Assembly (NCBI GenBank): GCA_029213045.1
Contig: JARGPN010000006.1
Location: 418,123-482,122, forward strand
Length of the DNA: 64,000 bases
Direction: 5' to 3'
DNA from: Alcanivoracaceae bacterium
GTDB lineage: Bacteria; Pseudomonadota; Gammaproteobacteria; Pseudomonadales; Alcanivoracaceae
Below, piece by piece: positions 38,530 through 49,413 of this stretch. The first letter of the stretch is position 1; the number at the start of each line of letters is the position of its first letter. Position numbers and translations under genes: made by a program. The notes under the pieces are model-generated. The model was not told the origin of the DNA, searched no databases, and saw only the letters and a program-made list of their open reading frames with translations.

Positions 38530-38701
38530 GCGTTGGCGCTCTGCTCGATAACGAGGCTAGTGCGTTGTGCACTGCTACGTTGAGCAATGCACAACGCTAC
38601 TGAATACAATAGATCGCCAAAAAACATAGACAGAGCCGAATCCGATACTGGTCGCTTACGCTGGGCGCCATGGTAACAAAAGCTTACCCCTGAACCCAAG
38701 T

Positions 38702-39313
38702 TCAAAGTGTAAAGGGAACGACTATTCCTTCGAGTTTGAAACGAATATCGCCGGCGAGCCGGTTTCTATCCATCTCAACGCGGTCGCGTTCTAACTCTGG
38801 GCCAACATAGACACGATAGATACGATCAGCGCCGCTGCCCGACGCTCGCGTGTAGGCCGAGTACTTGGCATCGCGCAAACGCTTTTCAAGTGCTGCGGCA
38901 CCTTCTTTGCTGGAAAGCGCCGCGAGCTGCACAGACCAACCTGACGGCACGGCCTGTTGTGCTGCTGTTTCAGTGGGCTTGCTCACCTTTTCAGGCGGCT
39001 TACTACTCGCTTTCGCTTGTGACGCGATTTTAGCAGCCTGCTTTTGCTGCTCAACGAACTGTTCTTCGCGCTGTGACGCCGCCTCGGCAATATCTTCACG
39101 CGCTTGGTCTATCGCTTCATCTGCTTGTTCAATTTCATCATCGGTCACTACCGGCGACAGAGAAATAGGCTCAACCTCAGGTGGCGGCGGCAAATCCATA
39201 TCTAGGGCCACCCTCACCTGGTCGGGAGATCTAAAAATAACAGGAGTCACCAGTGCCGCTAAAACGCACAGCAACACCACGCCAATAATTCGATGCCGAG
39301 TTTGCGGGTCCAC
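38702..39313 (-). CDS. dedD: DedD-like SPOR-domain cell-division protein
   Basis: 203 residues. One N-terminal membrane helix (about 9-26), a Pro-rich then Glu/Gln/Lys-rich linker with coiled-coil character (about 40-120), and a C-terminal SPOR domain (WSVQLAALSSKEGAAALEKR, from about 126) that binds denuded septal peptidoglycan. The GTG start at 39313 is three bases after folC. The 172-bp gap to cvpA is the largest in this operon and may contain a promoter. Confidence 0.87.
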   Translation of the reverse strand: MDPQTRHRIIGVVLLCVLAALVTPVIFRSPDQVRVALDMDLPPPPEVEPISLSPVVTDDEIEQADEAIDQAREDIAEAASQREEQFVEQQKQAAKIASQAKASSKPPEKVSKPTETAAQQAVPSGWSVQLAALSSKEGAAALEKRLRDAKYSAYTRASGSGADRIYRVYVGPELERDRVEMDRNRLAGDIRFKLEGIVVPFTL

Positions 39314-39316
39314 CTA

Positions 39317-40561
39317 CTACTCCAAAGATATCGACAATGCCGTAGCGGCTTCTGCCACGGTGTGAAAAGAACCAAATACCAATACACGGTCTTGCTGGTC
39401 AAGGCGTTCACGCAGCGCGCTGACGGCGCTGGCAACGTCTGCAAACTCATCAACCCGCGCCGACGGCCCATCCGGAAGTGCCTTGCGAAGTTGAGCGGCG
39501 CTCTGCCCGCGCGTGCCAGATAAGGCGGCAAGATACCAGTGGCTGACCAAGGAAACAAAGGGCGCGAGCGCTCTCTGTGCAGGTTTATCAGCCAGCATCC
39601 CAACCAGTGCTACCGTTTTGCCAGAGATTTTAGGCAATCGCTCGACAAACCGCGACAACGCTTCAGCATTGTGCCCGACATCGAACACCCACGTAATGCC
39701 ATCAATCTGAAGATGTTGGCTACGCCCTGGCACCCGTGCATTCGCGGCAACAGTGCTAATAACGTCTTCATTTAAGAGCCCTAACAATGCCAAAGCTTGC
39801 ACAGCACTGGCTAAGTTATCTTCACCTAACCAAACGGGCGCTTCACACTCCACCTGCGCGCGTGCCGATGCGTCTCCGTGCTGCCAAAACAGATGGCCGC
39901 TATGCCAACCGAATTGTTCGCCGGCACGCATCAATGGGACTTTATCTTGCAAACAGAGTTCAGCGATTACTGCCGGCATTTCATCACCGGCAAAGAGCAA
40001 AGGTTTGTTTGCCCTACGCACACCCGCTTTTTCGACAGCAATGGCTTCCAGCGTGTCGCCAAGCCAGTCCGTATGATCGAGCCCTATTGAGGTAATGATG
40101 CTGACATCCGCATCAACGATGTTAACCGCGTCCAAACGCCCGCCTAAGCCCACTTCGAGAATGGTTAAATCAGGTTGGTGCTGTTGAAAAATAATCAGTG
40201 CGGCGAGTGTCGTGTATTCAAAATAGGTAAGCGCGATATCTTCCCGCGCCTGGTCTATCGCGGCGAACGCCTGACACAAAGATTCGTCATCGGCGAGCTT
40301 GCCGTTAACGCGAACGCGCTCATTAAAGCGAAGTAAATGTGGTGAGGTATATACAGCGGTGCTAAACCCCGCCGCGCGTGCCAGTTGATCTAGCAGCGCG
40401 ACGGTTGAGCCTTTGCCGTTGGTGCCAGCGACAACGATAACGTTTCCAGCGAGGGGCAAAAGCTGTAAACGATCTGCCACGAGATTAATTCGCGCTAGTC
40501 CTAATTCAATCTCGGCAGGATGTAACTTTTCAATACGCGCCAGCCACGCATCTAATTTCAT
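39317..40561 (-). CDS. folC: Bifunctional folylpolyglutamate/dihydrofolate synthase
   Basis: 414 residues, Mur-ligase fold. The P-loop GTNGKGS is at 46-52; LEVGLGGRLDAVNIVDAD and SIGLDHTDWLG are FolC-specific, and the C-terminal domain has GHNAEALSRFV-like phosphate contact. It adds glutamate to dihydropteroate and folates. It lies between accD and dedD with gaps of 19 and 3 bp, the usual arrangement. Confidence 0.95.
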   Translation of the reverse strand: MKLDAWLARIEKLHPAEIELGLARINLVADRLQLLPLAGNVIVVAGTNGKGSTVALLDQLARAAGFSTAVYTSPHLLRFNERVRVNGKLADDESLCQAFAAIDQAREDIALTYFEYTTLAALIIFQQHQPDLTILEVGLGGRLDAVNIVDADVSIITSIGLDHTDWLGDTLEAIAVEKAGVRRANKPLLFAGDEMPAVIAELCLQDKVPLMRAGEQFGWHSGHLFWQHGDASARAQVECEAPVWLGEDNLASAVQALALLGLLNEDVISTVAANARVPGRSQHLQIDGITWVFDVGHNAEALSRFVERLPKISGKTVALVGMLADKPAQRALAPFVSLVSHWYLAALSGTRGQSAAQLRKALPDGPSARVDEFADVASAVSALRERLDQQDRVLVFGSFHTVAEAATALSISLE

Positions 40562-40580
40562 CGTTGAGTGTCGTTCGAGT

Positions 40581-41459
40581 TCAAGATGCTAGTGGTGCGT
40601 GAGTTAGACCTGCTAACAAGCGATAAATAGTTTCGCGCATATCGTGACGCGACACGATCATGTCGATGGCGCCATGATCCAACAAAAATTCGCTACGCTG
40701 AAAACCTTCAGGCAATTTCTGGCGAACCGTTTGCTCGATAACGCGTGGGCCTGCAAAACCGATTAGAGCACCGGGCTCTGCAATATTAATATCGCCTAGC
40801 ATGGCTAACGATGCTGACACACCGCCATAAACGGGGTCGGTAAGCACGGAAAAAAACGGCAAACCTGCATCACGCATTTTCTGCAGCGCTGCACTAGTAC
40901 GCGCCATCTGCATTAACGAGAACAGCGCTTCTTGCATGCGCGCTCCACCGCTGGCAGCAAAGCATACGAACGGCAACTTGTTTTCCAAGCAAACATCAAC
41001 GGCCTGAATAAAACGCTCACCTACTACGGAGCCCATGGAGCCGCCCATGAAATTAAATTCGAACGCGGCAGCAACCAAAGGCAAACCATTAACTTTTCCG
41101 CGCAAGACTATAAGCGCGTCGGTTTCGCCGGTGCTCTTTTGAGCAGCGGTAATACGATCTTTATATTTTTTGGTGTCTTTAAATTTCAGTCTATCAACCG
41201 GCCCAATGTCAGCACCGATTTCAGTTTGAGGGGTTTCATCAAGAAACAATGCGAGACGACGACGAGCAGGAATGCGCAAATGATGTTCGCACTTAGGGCA
41301 CACCTCTAAGTTGCGCTCTAACTCAGGACGATACAACACGCCTTCGCAACGCGGGCACTTGCGCCACAGGCCTTCAGGAATATTGGTGCGACGACTATCG
41401 TTGTCTGACTTGCGGATCGCCGGCAAGATTTTCTCTAACCAGTTATTGTTGTTGCTCAT
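40581..41459 (-). CDS. accD: Acetyl-CoA carboxylase carboxyltransferase subunit beta
   Basis: 292 residues. A four-cysteine zinc finger, C35, C38, C54 and C57 (CPRC and CPKC), binds the mRNA and the alpha subunit. The carboxyltransferase core shows [19 protein letters not shown] and [16 protein letters not shown] with the oxyanion glycines. It works with AccA to make malonyl-CoA. Between trpA and folC. Confidence 0.96.
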   Translation of the reverse strand: MSNNNNWLEKILPAIRKSDNDSRRTNIPEGLWRKCPRCEGVLYRPELERNLEVCPKCEHHLRIPARRRLALFLDETPQTEIGADIGPVDRLKFKDTKKYKDRITAAQKSTGETDALIVLRGKVNGLPLVAAAFEFNFMGGSMGSVVGERFIQAVDVCLENKLPFVCFAASGGARMQEALFSLMQMARTSAALQKMRDAGLPFFSVLTDPVYGGVSASLAMLGDINIAEPGALIGFAGPRVIEQTVRQKLPEGFQRSEFLLDHGAIDMIVSRHDMRETIYRLLAGLTHAPLAS

Positions 41460-41524
41460 ACGTCTGAAGCCCTATGTATGTATTTCAGTGCACCCTACTG
41501 ACACGCGCAAAATACGCGATGGCG

Positions 41525-42334
41525 CTACTGCACACCATCCATTGCGTTACGCATTGCTGACAACACCGCTTTTAGTTGCTCGGCCACTTTTTCTGGCGCA
41601 TCGGCATTGTCGGCGATACGTTGGACTAGCGCACTGCCAACCACAACGCCATCGGCAATAGCCGATACCGAACGGGCGGAATCAGCGTCCTTGATACCAA
41701 AGCCAACACCAATGGGCAATTGAGTATGTTTTCTAATTGTGTCCAATTTCGCCGCCACAGACGCCGCATCTAACGTTGCCGCACCAGTCACGCCCTTCAG
41801 GGACACATAGTAGAGGTAGCCACTGCCCGCTGCTGCAATTTTCGCAATACGTGCTTCTGTCGTGGTAGGCGCGATAAGAAAGACCAAATCCAGGCTACGC
41901 TCGCGGAACAGCGGCGCCACTAATTGGGATTCCTCTGGTGGTAAATCCACGAGCAATACACCATCGACACCCACTTCAACGCATCGATCGGCAAACACTT
42001 CATAGCCCATCGCCTCGACAGGGTTTAAATACCCCATTAAGACAACAGGCGTATCATTATTTTGCTGACGAAACTCCGCCACCATCGCCAACACCTTGTT
42101 CAGGCTTGTACCAGCGGCCAATGAACGCTCACACGCCAACTGAATAACTGGGCCGTCCGCCATTGGGTCTGAAAATGGCACGCCCAATTCAATAATGTCT
42201 GCGCCGGCTTCCACTAACGCATGCATGTAGCCAACGGTATGTTCTGGCGCAGGGTCGCCGGCGGTAATAAACGGGATTAATGCTTTACGCCCCGCTGACG
42301 CTAATTGTTGAAAACGTACTGCAATACGACTCAT
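41525..42334 (-). CDS. trpA: Tryptophan synthase alpha subunit
   Basis: 269 residues, TIM barrel. Catalytic E49 ([12 protein letters not shown]) and D60 (PMADGP) are conserved. It cleaves indole-3-glycerol phosphate and passes indole to TrpB, which lies nine bases upstream. The phosphate loop [13 protein letters not shown] is near residue 211. Confidence 0.97.
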   Translation of the reverse strand: MSRIAVRFQQLASAGRKALIPFITAGDPAPEHTVGYMHALVEAGADIIELGVPFSDPMADGPVIQLACERSLAAGTSLNKVLAMVAEFRQQNNDTPVVLMGYLNPVEAMGYEVFADRCVEVGVDGVLLVDLPPEESQLVAPLFRERSLDLVFLIAPTTTEARIAKIAAAGSGYLYYVSLKGVTGAATLDAASVAAKLDTIRKHTQLPIGVGFGIKDADSARSVSAIADGVVVGSALVQRIADNADAPEKVAEQLKAVLSAMRNAMDGVQ

Positions 42335-42343
42335 TGCCGTTCC

Positions 42344-43555
42344 TTAAATCTGAATATTATCGAGTGCCGCGACGGTATGAATATCTTTGTCACCGCGCCC
42401 AGAAAGATTAATCACGATCATTTTGTCCGATGACATTTTCTTGGCAAGTTTTTCTGCGTAGGCCAACGCATGGCTAGACTCAAGCGCAGGCATAATGCCT
42501 TCGACTAAAGTAAGTTCGCGAAATGCTTTCAATGCTTCGTCATCAGTGACAGAGACATAATTAACGCGACCGATGTCTTTTAACCACGCGTGCTCAGGAC
42601 CAACCCCAGGATAATCCAAACCAGCGGAAACAGAATGTGTTTCGATAATTTGGCCATCGTCACTTTCCATTAAATAAGTACGGTTACCGTGCAACACGCC
42701 AGGACGGCCCACGGCGAGTGGCGCAGCATGACGACCAGTTTCAACGCCATCTCCGCCGGCTTCAACGCCGTACATCGACACGCTTTCATCTTCGAGGAAC
42801 GGATGGAACAAACCGATTGCATTCGAACCACCGCCTACGCACGCCACTAAGGCATCGGGCAACTTATTCGCCTGCTTTAAACTTTGTTCACGCGCCTCGC
42901 GGCCGATAATGCATTGGAAATCGCGCACCAACATTGGGTACGGGTGTGGGCCGGCAACGGTACCGATGATATAGAACGTATCGTCAACGTTGGTCACCCA
43001 GTCGCGCATTGCTTCGTTCATGGCGTCTTTTAATGTGCGCGAACCCGATGTCACCGGCACAACTTCTGCGCCGAGCAATTTCATCCGATACACATTCAAT
43101 TTTTGTCGCTGAACATCGTCGGCGCCCATATATACGACGCACTTCAAGCCAAGACGTGCAGCAACGGTTGCCGTTGCAACACCATGCTGACCCGCGCCTG
43201 TTTCAGCGATCACACGAGTTTTACCTGTGTGCTTCGCCAACAAGGCCTGCCCAATGGTGTTATTTACTTTGTGTGCACCCGTATGATTAAGGTCTTCACG
43301 TTTTAACCAAATTTGCGCGCCGCCGACTTTCTTTGTCCAGCGCTCAGCAAAATAAAGCGGCGATGGACGGCCCACATAATGGGCCATGTCGTAATCAAAA
43401 TCGGCTTGAAATTTTGGATCATCTTTTAGTTGCGCATAAATTGCTTCAAGCTCTTCTAAGGCTGCCATAAGGGTTTCAGATACGAAACGGCCGCCATAAG
43501 GACCAAAGTGACCACCTTGATCGGGTACCGCGCTAAAATCAGGACGCTCTGACAC
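42344..43555 (-). CDS. trpB: Tryptophan synthase beta subunit
   Basis: 403 residues. PLP lysine K96 ([10 protein letters not shown]). The phosphate-binding GGGSNAIG loop is near 242. E-to-A style substrate contact GAGQHG near 120. It condenses indole with serine. The start lies 17 bases inside trpF, so translation is coupled. The trpF-trpB-trpA split from the rest of the trp genes is as in Pseudomonas. Confidence 0.97.
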   Translation of the reverse strand: MSERPDFSAVPDQGGHFGPYGGRFVSETLMAALEELEAIYAQLKDDPKFQADFDYDMAHYVGRPSPLYFAERWTKKVGGAQIWLKREDLNHTGAHKVNNTIGQALLAKHTGKTRVIAETGAGQHGVATATVAARLGLKCVVYMGADDVQRQKLNVYRMKLLGAEVVPVTSGSRTLKDAMNEAMRDWVTNVDDTFYIIGTVAGPHPYPMLVRDFQCIIGREAREQSLKQANKLPDALVACVGGGSNAIGLFHPFLEDESVSMYGVEAGGDGVETGRHAAPLAVGRPGVLHGNRTYLMESDDGQIIETHSVSAGLDYPGVGPEHAWLKDIGRVNYVSVTDDEALKAFRELTLVEGIMPALESSHALAYAEKLAKKMSSDKMIVINLSGRGDKDIHTVAALDNIQI

Positions 43556-44189
43556 TTTCTACTCCTTGGATAAAATTCTTAATTGCCGCAGCGGATTTAA
43601 TCCCGCCTCGCGCTTTGCCGTCGGCATTTTTCTCTTCAACACCGCCGCTTACATCTACCGCCCAGGGTCGCGTTTGAGAAATCGCTGTGGCGATATTTTC
43701 TGGATCTAATCCACCCGCCAAAATGATAGGCAGTGGCAAATCTTTTGGAATACGTCGCCAATCAAACTGCGTACCTGTGCCGCCAGGCACACCACTGACA
43801 TACGCATCAACTAACAGGCCGCGCGAAGCACTCCAGCGCGTCGCTTCGTTTTGCAGATCGACGTCGTCGCGCATACGAATAGCTTTAATAAACGGACGCT
43901 TAAACGCAGCGCAAAACTCTGGCGTTTCATCGCCATGAAACTGCAGCATGTCTAACGACACTGTATTTAAAACCTGCTCCACTTCATCCGCGGAGGGGTT
44001 TACGAATAGCCCCACGGTGGTGACAAAGGCCGGCGTAGCCGAGACGATTTCTGCCGCTTGCGACGCACTGACTGCGCGTGGGCTGGGCGGGTAAAACACG
44101 AAGCCAATGGCATCCGCACCCGACTCTACCGCGACACGCATATCGTCAGTTCGAGTAATACCGCAAATTTTGATACGAGTTCGATGCAA
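43539..44189 (-). CDS. trpF: Phosphoribosylanthranilate isomerase
   Basis: 216 residues. Catalytic Cys is in RIKICGITR and Asp in [10 protein letters not shown]. The likely start is TTG at 44189: GGAGG lies five bases upstream and the product begins [10 protein letters not shown], the family N-terminus. The upstream in-frame TTG at 44219 has no such site. A weak TTG start would keep TrpF expression low relative to TrpB. Gap to truA 48 bp. Confidence 0.93.
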   Translation of the reverse strand: MHRTRIKICGITRTDDMRVAVESGADAIGFVFYPPSPRAVSASQAAEIVSATPAFVTTVGLFVNPSADEVEQVLNTVSLDMLQFHGDETPEFCAAFKRPFIKAIRMRDDVDLQNEATRWSASRGLLVDAYVSGVPGGTGTQFDWRRIPKDLPLPIILAGGLDPENIATAISQTRPWAVDVSGGVEEKNADGKARGGIKSAAAIKNFIQGVESVRAS

Positions 44190-44237
44190 GACAACCTCCA
44201 AGGGGGGAGATATTAGCAAATTTTGGGGTCGCAGGCG

Positions 44238-45050
44238 TCATTGCCAGATAGAAAGATCATGCGGCAACCATTGCGGCCCGTAGGTGGTATCAGGCAACAA
44301 AAAGCCTTCCGGATACCCCACCCCGACCAGATACAAGCCATAAGGGGGAGCCGTAACACCGCCAACCTTGCGATCTTTAGACACCAACACCTCAGCAGCC
44401 CAATCAGGCTTTTGAAAGCCGGCCCCCACTGCCATTAACACTCCGGCTATATTGCGAACCATGTGCATAAGAAATGCATTTGCTTCCACTTCTAAAACGA
44501 TCATCGGCCCTTGCTGATACAGTTGAAGCGAATGCACAGTTTTTATCGGCGACTTTGCTTGGCACTGCACGCCCCGGTATGCGCTGAAATCATGCGTGCC
44601 GATTAAATGTTCGGCCGCTTGACGCATAAGCGAAAGATCTAATGGACGATAATTCCAACTCACATGCTTCGCGAAAAGCGCGGGCCGAACCGGATGGTTA
44701 TAAATAACGTAACGGTAGCGACGTGAAATTGCCGTAAATCGTGCATGAAAATCGTCGGCCACCGGTGACGCCCAGCGAATGCCAATATCTCGGGGTAAGT
44801 TGGTATTGCCGCCAAACACCCACGCTTTAACATCGCGCTCTGCGTCGGAATCGAAATGCACTACCTGCCCTGTTCCATGGACTCCTGCGTCAGTACGCCC
44901 GGCACACACCACAGCAACTCGGTGATTCGCCACCTGGCTCAATGCTTTCTCTAAAGCTTCTTGAACCGTCGGCACGCCATCTTTCAGCTGACTTTGCCAG
45001 CCGTGGTAGGCACTGCCGTCGTATTCAATACCGAGCGCAATTCGAGCCAT
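44238..45050 (-). CDS. truA: tRNA pseudouridine(38-40) synthase
   Basis: 270 residues. Catalytic D54 sits in AGRTDAGVHGTGQVVHF; the N-terminal ALGIEYDGSAYHGWQ and the late FLMHMVRNIAG motifs are diagnostic. It modifies uridines 38-40 in the anticodon stem. First gene of the long run towards tgpA. Confidence 0.96.
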   Translation of the reverse strand: MARIALGIEYDGSAYHGWQSQLKDGVPTVQEALEKALSQVANHRVAVVCAGRTDAGVHGTGQVVHFDSDAERDVKAWVFGGNTNLPRDIGIRWASPVADDFHARFTAISRRYRYVIYNHPVRPALFAKHVSWNYRPLDLSLMRQAAEHLIGTHDFSAYRGVQCQAKSPIKTVHSLQLYQQGPMIVLEVEANAFLMHMVRNIAGVLMAVGAGFQKPDWAAEVLVSKDRKVGGVTAPPYGLYLVGVGYPEGFLLPDTTYGPQWLPHDLSIWQ

Positions 45051-45204
45051 CGTATGTGAGAAATCCTTTGTGGGTTGTGGAGATGATATTGCTGCCCCTA
45101 CCGCTCACGGCAGGCTTGCTGCATTGAATCCGCTAATTAGAAAACCCAAGTAAAGCGACAGCAATGGTCAGCGTTGGGTGCGCTATTATGCAACACAAAC
45201 AACA

Positions 45205-45232
45205 AGGGCGGCACCGTTGCCGGGGCCGCCCT
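45205..45232 (-). terminator. Terminator after fimV
   Basis: AGGGCGGC (45205-45212) and GCCGCCCT (45225-45232) pair in an 8-bp GC stem; on the minus strand the stem runs into TTGTTGTTTG. It separates fimV from truA. Confidence 0.75.
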
Positions 45233-45253
45233 CTGTTTTACTAGTGCTGAAGA

Positions 45254-48250
45254 TCAGCCAACTTGCGCGAGCAGATCCTTCGCTTCAGCTTGTTGTACGT
45301 CGTTACCCTCAGCCAATACTTCGTTGAGAATATCTCGTGCACCTTCTGCGTCACCCATATCAATATAGGCTTTCGCCAGATCAAGCTTAGTAGCGTTCTC
45401 ATCCGTATCGCCGAGGAATTCGAAGTCATCCTCGTCACCCAAAGAAAGGTTGTCATCAGACGCACTTACTGCGCTATGAACATCCGTAGGTGCATCAAGG
45501 TTCAGATCATCCAGAGATTCACGCTGCACTGTCGCAGCTGGGGAATCGTCTAGCGCTGGCATGCCAACCGCAGTAGGCGCATCTTCTGTGAAACTCTCAT
45601 CCAATGCAGCTTCTGCTTCATCTAGAGACAATGACAACTCGTCATCACCTGCGTCGAGGCTTAGTTCATCGTCTAGACTTAAGTCGCCGTCATCATCAAG
45701 TTCTAATTCAAGATCGTTCGATGACGTAGCGGGCTGATCATCTAAGCCAATATCCAGCTCTAGATCATCCAATGACAAATCAATTTCTTCGCTAGACGGT
45801 GTTTCTGCAGCTTCAGTAAATTCATCACTGGCGTCTGCCACATCCAAATCACCGAAATCAATCAGCTCATCATCCGGACCAGCTGGCTCGCTTAAGTTCA
45901 ATGACGGCGCAACGTTGAGCGCGTCGTCCAACTCTTTCTGCCTAGCAGGATCAACAGAGGGCTCGTCATCCAACTCCAAGCTCAACTCATCATCCAGCGC
46001 GTCCAGAGATAACGTGTCGGAGCTGTCGTCATCTAAGCTGAACTCTTCTTCAGCCGACGCAGACGTACCCGTATTATCGCTTTCAAGGTCTAATTCAAAC
46101 CCTTCGTCATCGCCGCCCAAGATCAGCGTGTCGTCGCCGTCATCGTCGGCATCCAGTGTAGGAGCTTCATACTCGATCGGATCATCATGAGACGGACGTT
46201 TCTTTTCGAAATCTGCTGCTAAATCCAGCTCTAAATCATCAAGCGAAGGTTCGCCTTCTTCTTCACCCAAACCAAGTTGAGCGCGCATATCTGGCAAACG
46301 TGCCGCTACCTCTGCATTACCGGCAAAGGCAGCAGACTCACGCTCAAACGTCGCGGTATCACGCATTTCCACAAGCACTTCTAACAAACGTACTTTTAAG
46401 TCAGAGCGCTCTGGTGCTTTCTTAATTTCGTTTTTCAGGAAGGTAACTGCTTCGGCGTGACGGCCATAAGCGGTATAAACGTCAACTTCTTCTAACGCGT
46501 CCTGCCCAACATCAGCCGGAGCCTCAATATCTTGGTCTTCGTCAGCGAAAGCATCGGCAACCGAATCATCAGAACCACCAGCTAAGAAATCATCGTCATC
46601 GCCGTATTCTTCATAATCAACGTCAGCATCAAACGATTCTTCCGCTTGGCGACGACGACGTGATGCGATAAACAAACCACCAAACAGTGCTGCAATAACC
46701 ACCACAGCCAAACCGATGATCATCATCAAGTTCTGTTCGATAAAGGAAGGCTCTGGCGCAGGAGGAACAACTGGCGCGGGCGCAACTACCGGCGCCGGCT
46801 TAACAGCTGGTTCTACGTCTGCCGCTTCGCCTGCAACAACCTCGCCTTCAGCCGCATCACTCATTCCTTCTTCGCCCGCAGACAGCTCGATGGTGTCGTC
46901 AGCGCTTGCAAGAGGATCAGACTCAGTCATTTCGTCGGTAGCGGTCTCTTCTGACGCTAATTCAGGATCCGCCACTTCAGAGGCTGTTGGCTCAATGCCG
47001 CTCGCCGGGGCAACAGGCTCAACAACAACTGGATCTGTAGGCGTAACGCCTTTTTCTTCCTGAAGCTGACGCAATTGTTTTTGCAGCTGGGCAATCTGAT
47101 CGTTGCGCAATTGCAGAAGCTGTTCGCTAGTGTTGACCTGCTGAGAGAGGTCATTCATGCGTGAACTGAGCTCGTCATTCTGACGCTGTAACTGGTCAAC
47201 GCGCTCGTCACTAATCGCCAATTCATTTTGCAAGGCGCGGCTATCCGCACCGGATCCATTTCCTTGCGAACCAGAAGCAGAACCTTTTCCTTCACCAGCT
47301 TCTGGCGCCACAAGCGTTACCTGACCTTCGTCCGGTACAACCTGGCTATCATTACGCGATGGGGTACGACGTGTTGCATCAACCTGCGGACGACTTGGCG
47401 CCGGAACTTTAATACCGCGCGCTTCCAACTTAGCGCGCCACTCGCGATTTTGATCCGCGATTTCGGTTAACGCTTCGCGGGTGCTGATACGACGCACTTC
47501 TTCTTCTGTTGGTAAACGCAAAACGGTGCCTTCACGCACCAAGTTTACGTTGCCATCAATAAAGGCATCGTCATTAAGTGTTTGGATCGCCACCAGCATT
47601 TGCTGCACCGAAATGCTTTGCGCTGGACGATTATTCAGTGCGATACGCCACATAGTGTCTTGCGATTGAACGACATACTCTTGGCGGTCAAGCACTTCGA
47701 TTGGCTGGCTACTGCCTTGAGCAACTGCACGAGGCTCGCTGCTAACTGGTGCTTGCGCAGGCGCGATTGGCGCGGGCGATGTTGCAGGTGAACTAGAAAC
47801 AGCTGCCGGCGCTTGTTGCGCCGGTGCTTGAGGTTGTTCAGTTTCGGCCCCTTCATAACTCGGTGGATCGAGCAGCACGGTGTACTCGCGCAGCAAGCGT
47901 CCCGTAGGCCATAGGAATTCGATAAGGAAGTTCAAATACGGCTCTCGCACTGGCTGCACAGAAGTAATGTGCAATACGCCATTGCCGTCAGCGTTAACTT
48001 CAACTTCGAAATTTAAATCTGTCAGGAAATAAACACGCTCAATACCCGCAGCATCAAATTCTTGCTGTGGCGCGAGAGTGACTAACACTTCTTCAGCGCT
48101 GAGATCCCCGATGTCGGTTAACTCAACATCCATTTTAAATGGCTGGTTGAGATAGGACTTAAGTTCGTAGTCCCCTACTCCGAGGGCCGACGCAATACCC
48201 GGAGCCAACATGGCCAGCGCTACGAATCCGATACCCAGTTTTCGGAACAT
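45254..48250 (-). CDS. fimV: FimV-family pole-organising protein
   Basis: 998 residues. Signal peptide to about residue 22; the conserved FimV periplasmic domain (LGVGDYELKSYLNQP, YVVQSQDTMWRIAL as a LysM-like peptidoglycan motif near 190-205); a coiled coil about 340-390; one membrane helix at about 505-525 (MMIIGLAVVVIAALFGG) followed by RRRR; a very acidic cytoplasmic stretch of Asp/Glu/Leu repeats (about 680-940); and the C-terminal TPR-like FimV domain with LDLAKAYIDMGD. FimV localises signalling proteins at the pole and activates CyaB in P. aeruginosa, and a CyaB-like cyclase is encoded in this window. Confidence 0.92.
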   Translation of the reverse strand: MFRKLGIGFVALAMLAPGIASALGVGDYELKSYLNQPFKMDVELTDIGDLSAEEVLVTLAPQQEFDAAGIERVYFLTDLNFEVEVNADGNGVLHITSVQPVREPYLNFLIEFLWPTGRLLREYTVLLDPPSYEGAETEQPQAPAQQAPAAVSSSPATSPAPIAPAQAPVSSEPRAVAQGSSQPIEVLDRQEYVVQSQDTMWRIALNNRPAQSISVQQMLVAIQTLNDDAFIDGNVNLVREGTVLRLPTEEEVRRISTREALTEIADQNREWRAKLEARGIKVPAPSRPQVDATRRTPSRNDSQVVPDEGQVTLVAPEAGEGKGSASGSQGNGSGADSRALQNELAISDERVDQLQRQNDELSSRMNDLSQQVNTSEQLLQLRNDQIAQLQKQLRQLQEEKGVTPTDPVVVEPVAPASGIEPTASEVADPELASEETATDEMTESDPLASADDTIELSAGEEGMSDAAEGEVVAGEAADVEPAVKPAPVVAPAPVVPPAPEPSFIEQNLMMIIGLAVVVIAALFGGLFIASRRRRQAEESFDADVDYEEYGDDDDFLAGGSDDSVADAFADEDQDIEAPADVGQDALEEVDVYTAYGRHAEAVTFLKNEIKKAPERSDLKVRLLEVLVEMRDTATFERESAAFAGNAEVAARLPDMRAQLGLGEEEGEPSLDDLELDLAADFEKKRPSHDDPIEYEAPTLDADDDGDDTLILGGDDEGFELDLESDNTGTSASAEEEFSLDDDSSDTLSLDALDDELSLELDDEPSVDPARQKELDDALNVAPSLNLSEPAGPDDELIDFGDLDVADASDEFTEAAETPSSEEIDLSLDDLELDIGLDDQPATSSNDLELELDDDGDLSLDDELSLDAGDDELSLSLDEAEAALDESFTEDAPTAVGMPALDDSPAATVQRESLDDLNLDAPTDVHSAVSASDDNLSLGDEDDFEFLGDTDENATKLDLAKAYIDMGDAEGARDILNEVLAEGNDVQQAEAKDLLAQVG

Positions 48251-48399
48251 GGTTGAGCCCTTTACTTATTATTGATGCCGCCCCGATCCCACCTGCTCTC
48301 CGGACGACCTTCCTCCGCGAATAACGCCGAATCCCAATTCTGCTGCCTAATTGCCGCTGAAACCTAGAAACTGCGTCACATAATGGCAGTAAGTATCCA

Positions 48400-49413
48400 T
48401 TACAGATAGTCTTTTAGCAACAATTGAAGAATTTGTACACCTTTGTGGGCAGCGCCGTAACGGACGTTATCGAAGCCAATCCAGCAGCTCAACTGATCAC
48501 CGGAATGGCCAGCGACGCTCAAAGCGCCGATTCTAGGGCGACTCTCCGGCAGCTTATTACCCAGCGATGTCACTTTTCGCGCTGCTTCCGCCCCTTCCGT
48601 GGGCAACCCAGCCGACTCTAAAAGCTGCGCCGCCAACTCTAGCGAAATCGCTTCATCGCACTGCAAGGTCAGCGACATAGAGCAGCCAAAAAAAGTTGGC
48701 TGCCACGCAGACTGGGACGCCACTGACACAGAGGCAAGCGCTGGAACGCGCTGCATTGCCACGGCGAACGTTTGGTCTGGTGCTAACGCACTGCTTCCCA
48801 GCCCTGCGACGCCTGTCGTTAAAACCATAAACGCGCTTTGTTCGGGAAATACCTGCGGCTCAGGATCTTGGCTATTTAAAAGCCGTGCAGCTTGCCTCGC
48901 TAAATCTTCTAACGCGGCACGCCCACCTGCGGAGGCAGGCAACAACGTCGTGCACGCAGCAGAACGGGGAGCAAAATCCGACAACGCCGTCATCACTTCT
49001 GCGGCCACAGCTGGCGCGCCGGTCAACACGGAAAGCAAACGCGATTCGCGCAGCAGATCATCGTCGAGGTACGGCGACGCCGTGCTCCACATTGGCACCG
49101 AGGGATCAGCCAACCAGACGCCGGACAAATCCAACACCAAGCAACCCTGCTCGGACACGGCTCGCGCATGTTGCGCACTCACCGCCGGCGGCACTGCAAA
49201 AAGCGCCACTTCGACATCAGAAAAATCAAAGCCTTCTAAGTTTTGAACTTTTAATAAACGATCACCGAACTCAATACGCTTGCCGGCAGACTGCTCTGAG
49301 GCCACCGCGTGAATAGATGAAAACTCGATGTCTGAACCGGCCAACATCTCCAGCAAAGCCTCACCGACCTGCCCAGTAGCGCCAACTACTGCCAGCGAAA
49401 TAGCTCGCGTCAT
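48400..49413 (-). CDS. usg: Aspartate-semialdehyde dehydrogenase-like protein (USG-1 type)
   Basis: 337 residues. The N-terminal AVVGATGQVGEALLEML is an NADP-binding Rossmann motif of the Asd family. The catalytic site is altered: where Asd has GGNCT the sequence reads SAACTT (C154), so Cys may remain but its surroundings do not. Such USG-1 proteins follow asd in many gammaproteobacteria and their role is unsettled. It overlaps asd by one base (TAATG). Confidence 0.85.
   Translation of the reverse strand: MTRAISLAVVGATGQVGEALLEMLAGSDIEFSSIHAVASEQSAGKRIEFGDRLLKVQNLEGFDFSDVEVALFAVPPAVSAQHARAVSEQGCLVLDLSGVWLADPSVPMWSTASPYLDDDLLRESRLLSVLTGAPAVAAEVMTALSDFAPRSAACTTLLPASAGGRAALEDLARQAARLLNSQDPEPQVFPEQSAFMVLTTGVAGLGSSALAPDQTFAVAMQRVPALASVSVASQSAWQPTFFGCSMSLTLQCDEAISLELAAQLLESAGLPTEGAEAARKVTSLGNKLPESRPRIGALSVAGHSGDQLSCWIGFDNVRYGAAHKGVQILQLLLKDYL

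Noticed and set aside
46716-47063. Ser/Ala/Gly-rich plus-strand frame inside fimV
   Set aside because: It is the complement of the acidic low-complexity part of fimV, which gives such artefacts.
48400-49413. Second functional aspartate-semialdehyde dehydrogenase
   Set aside because: The GGNC motif is altered to SAAC, and an intact asd lies directly upstream, so I call it USG-1 type.
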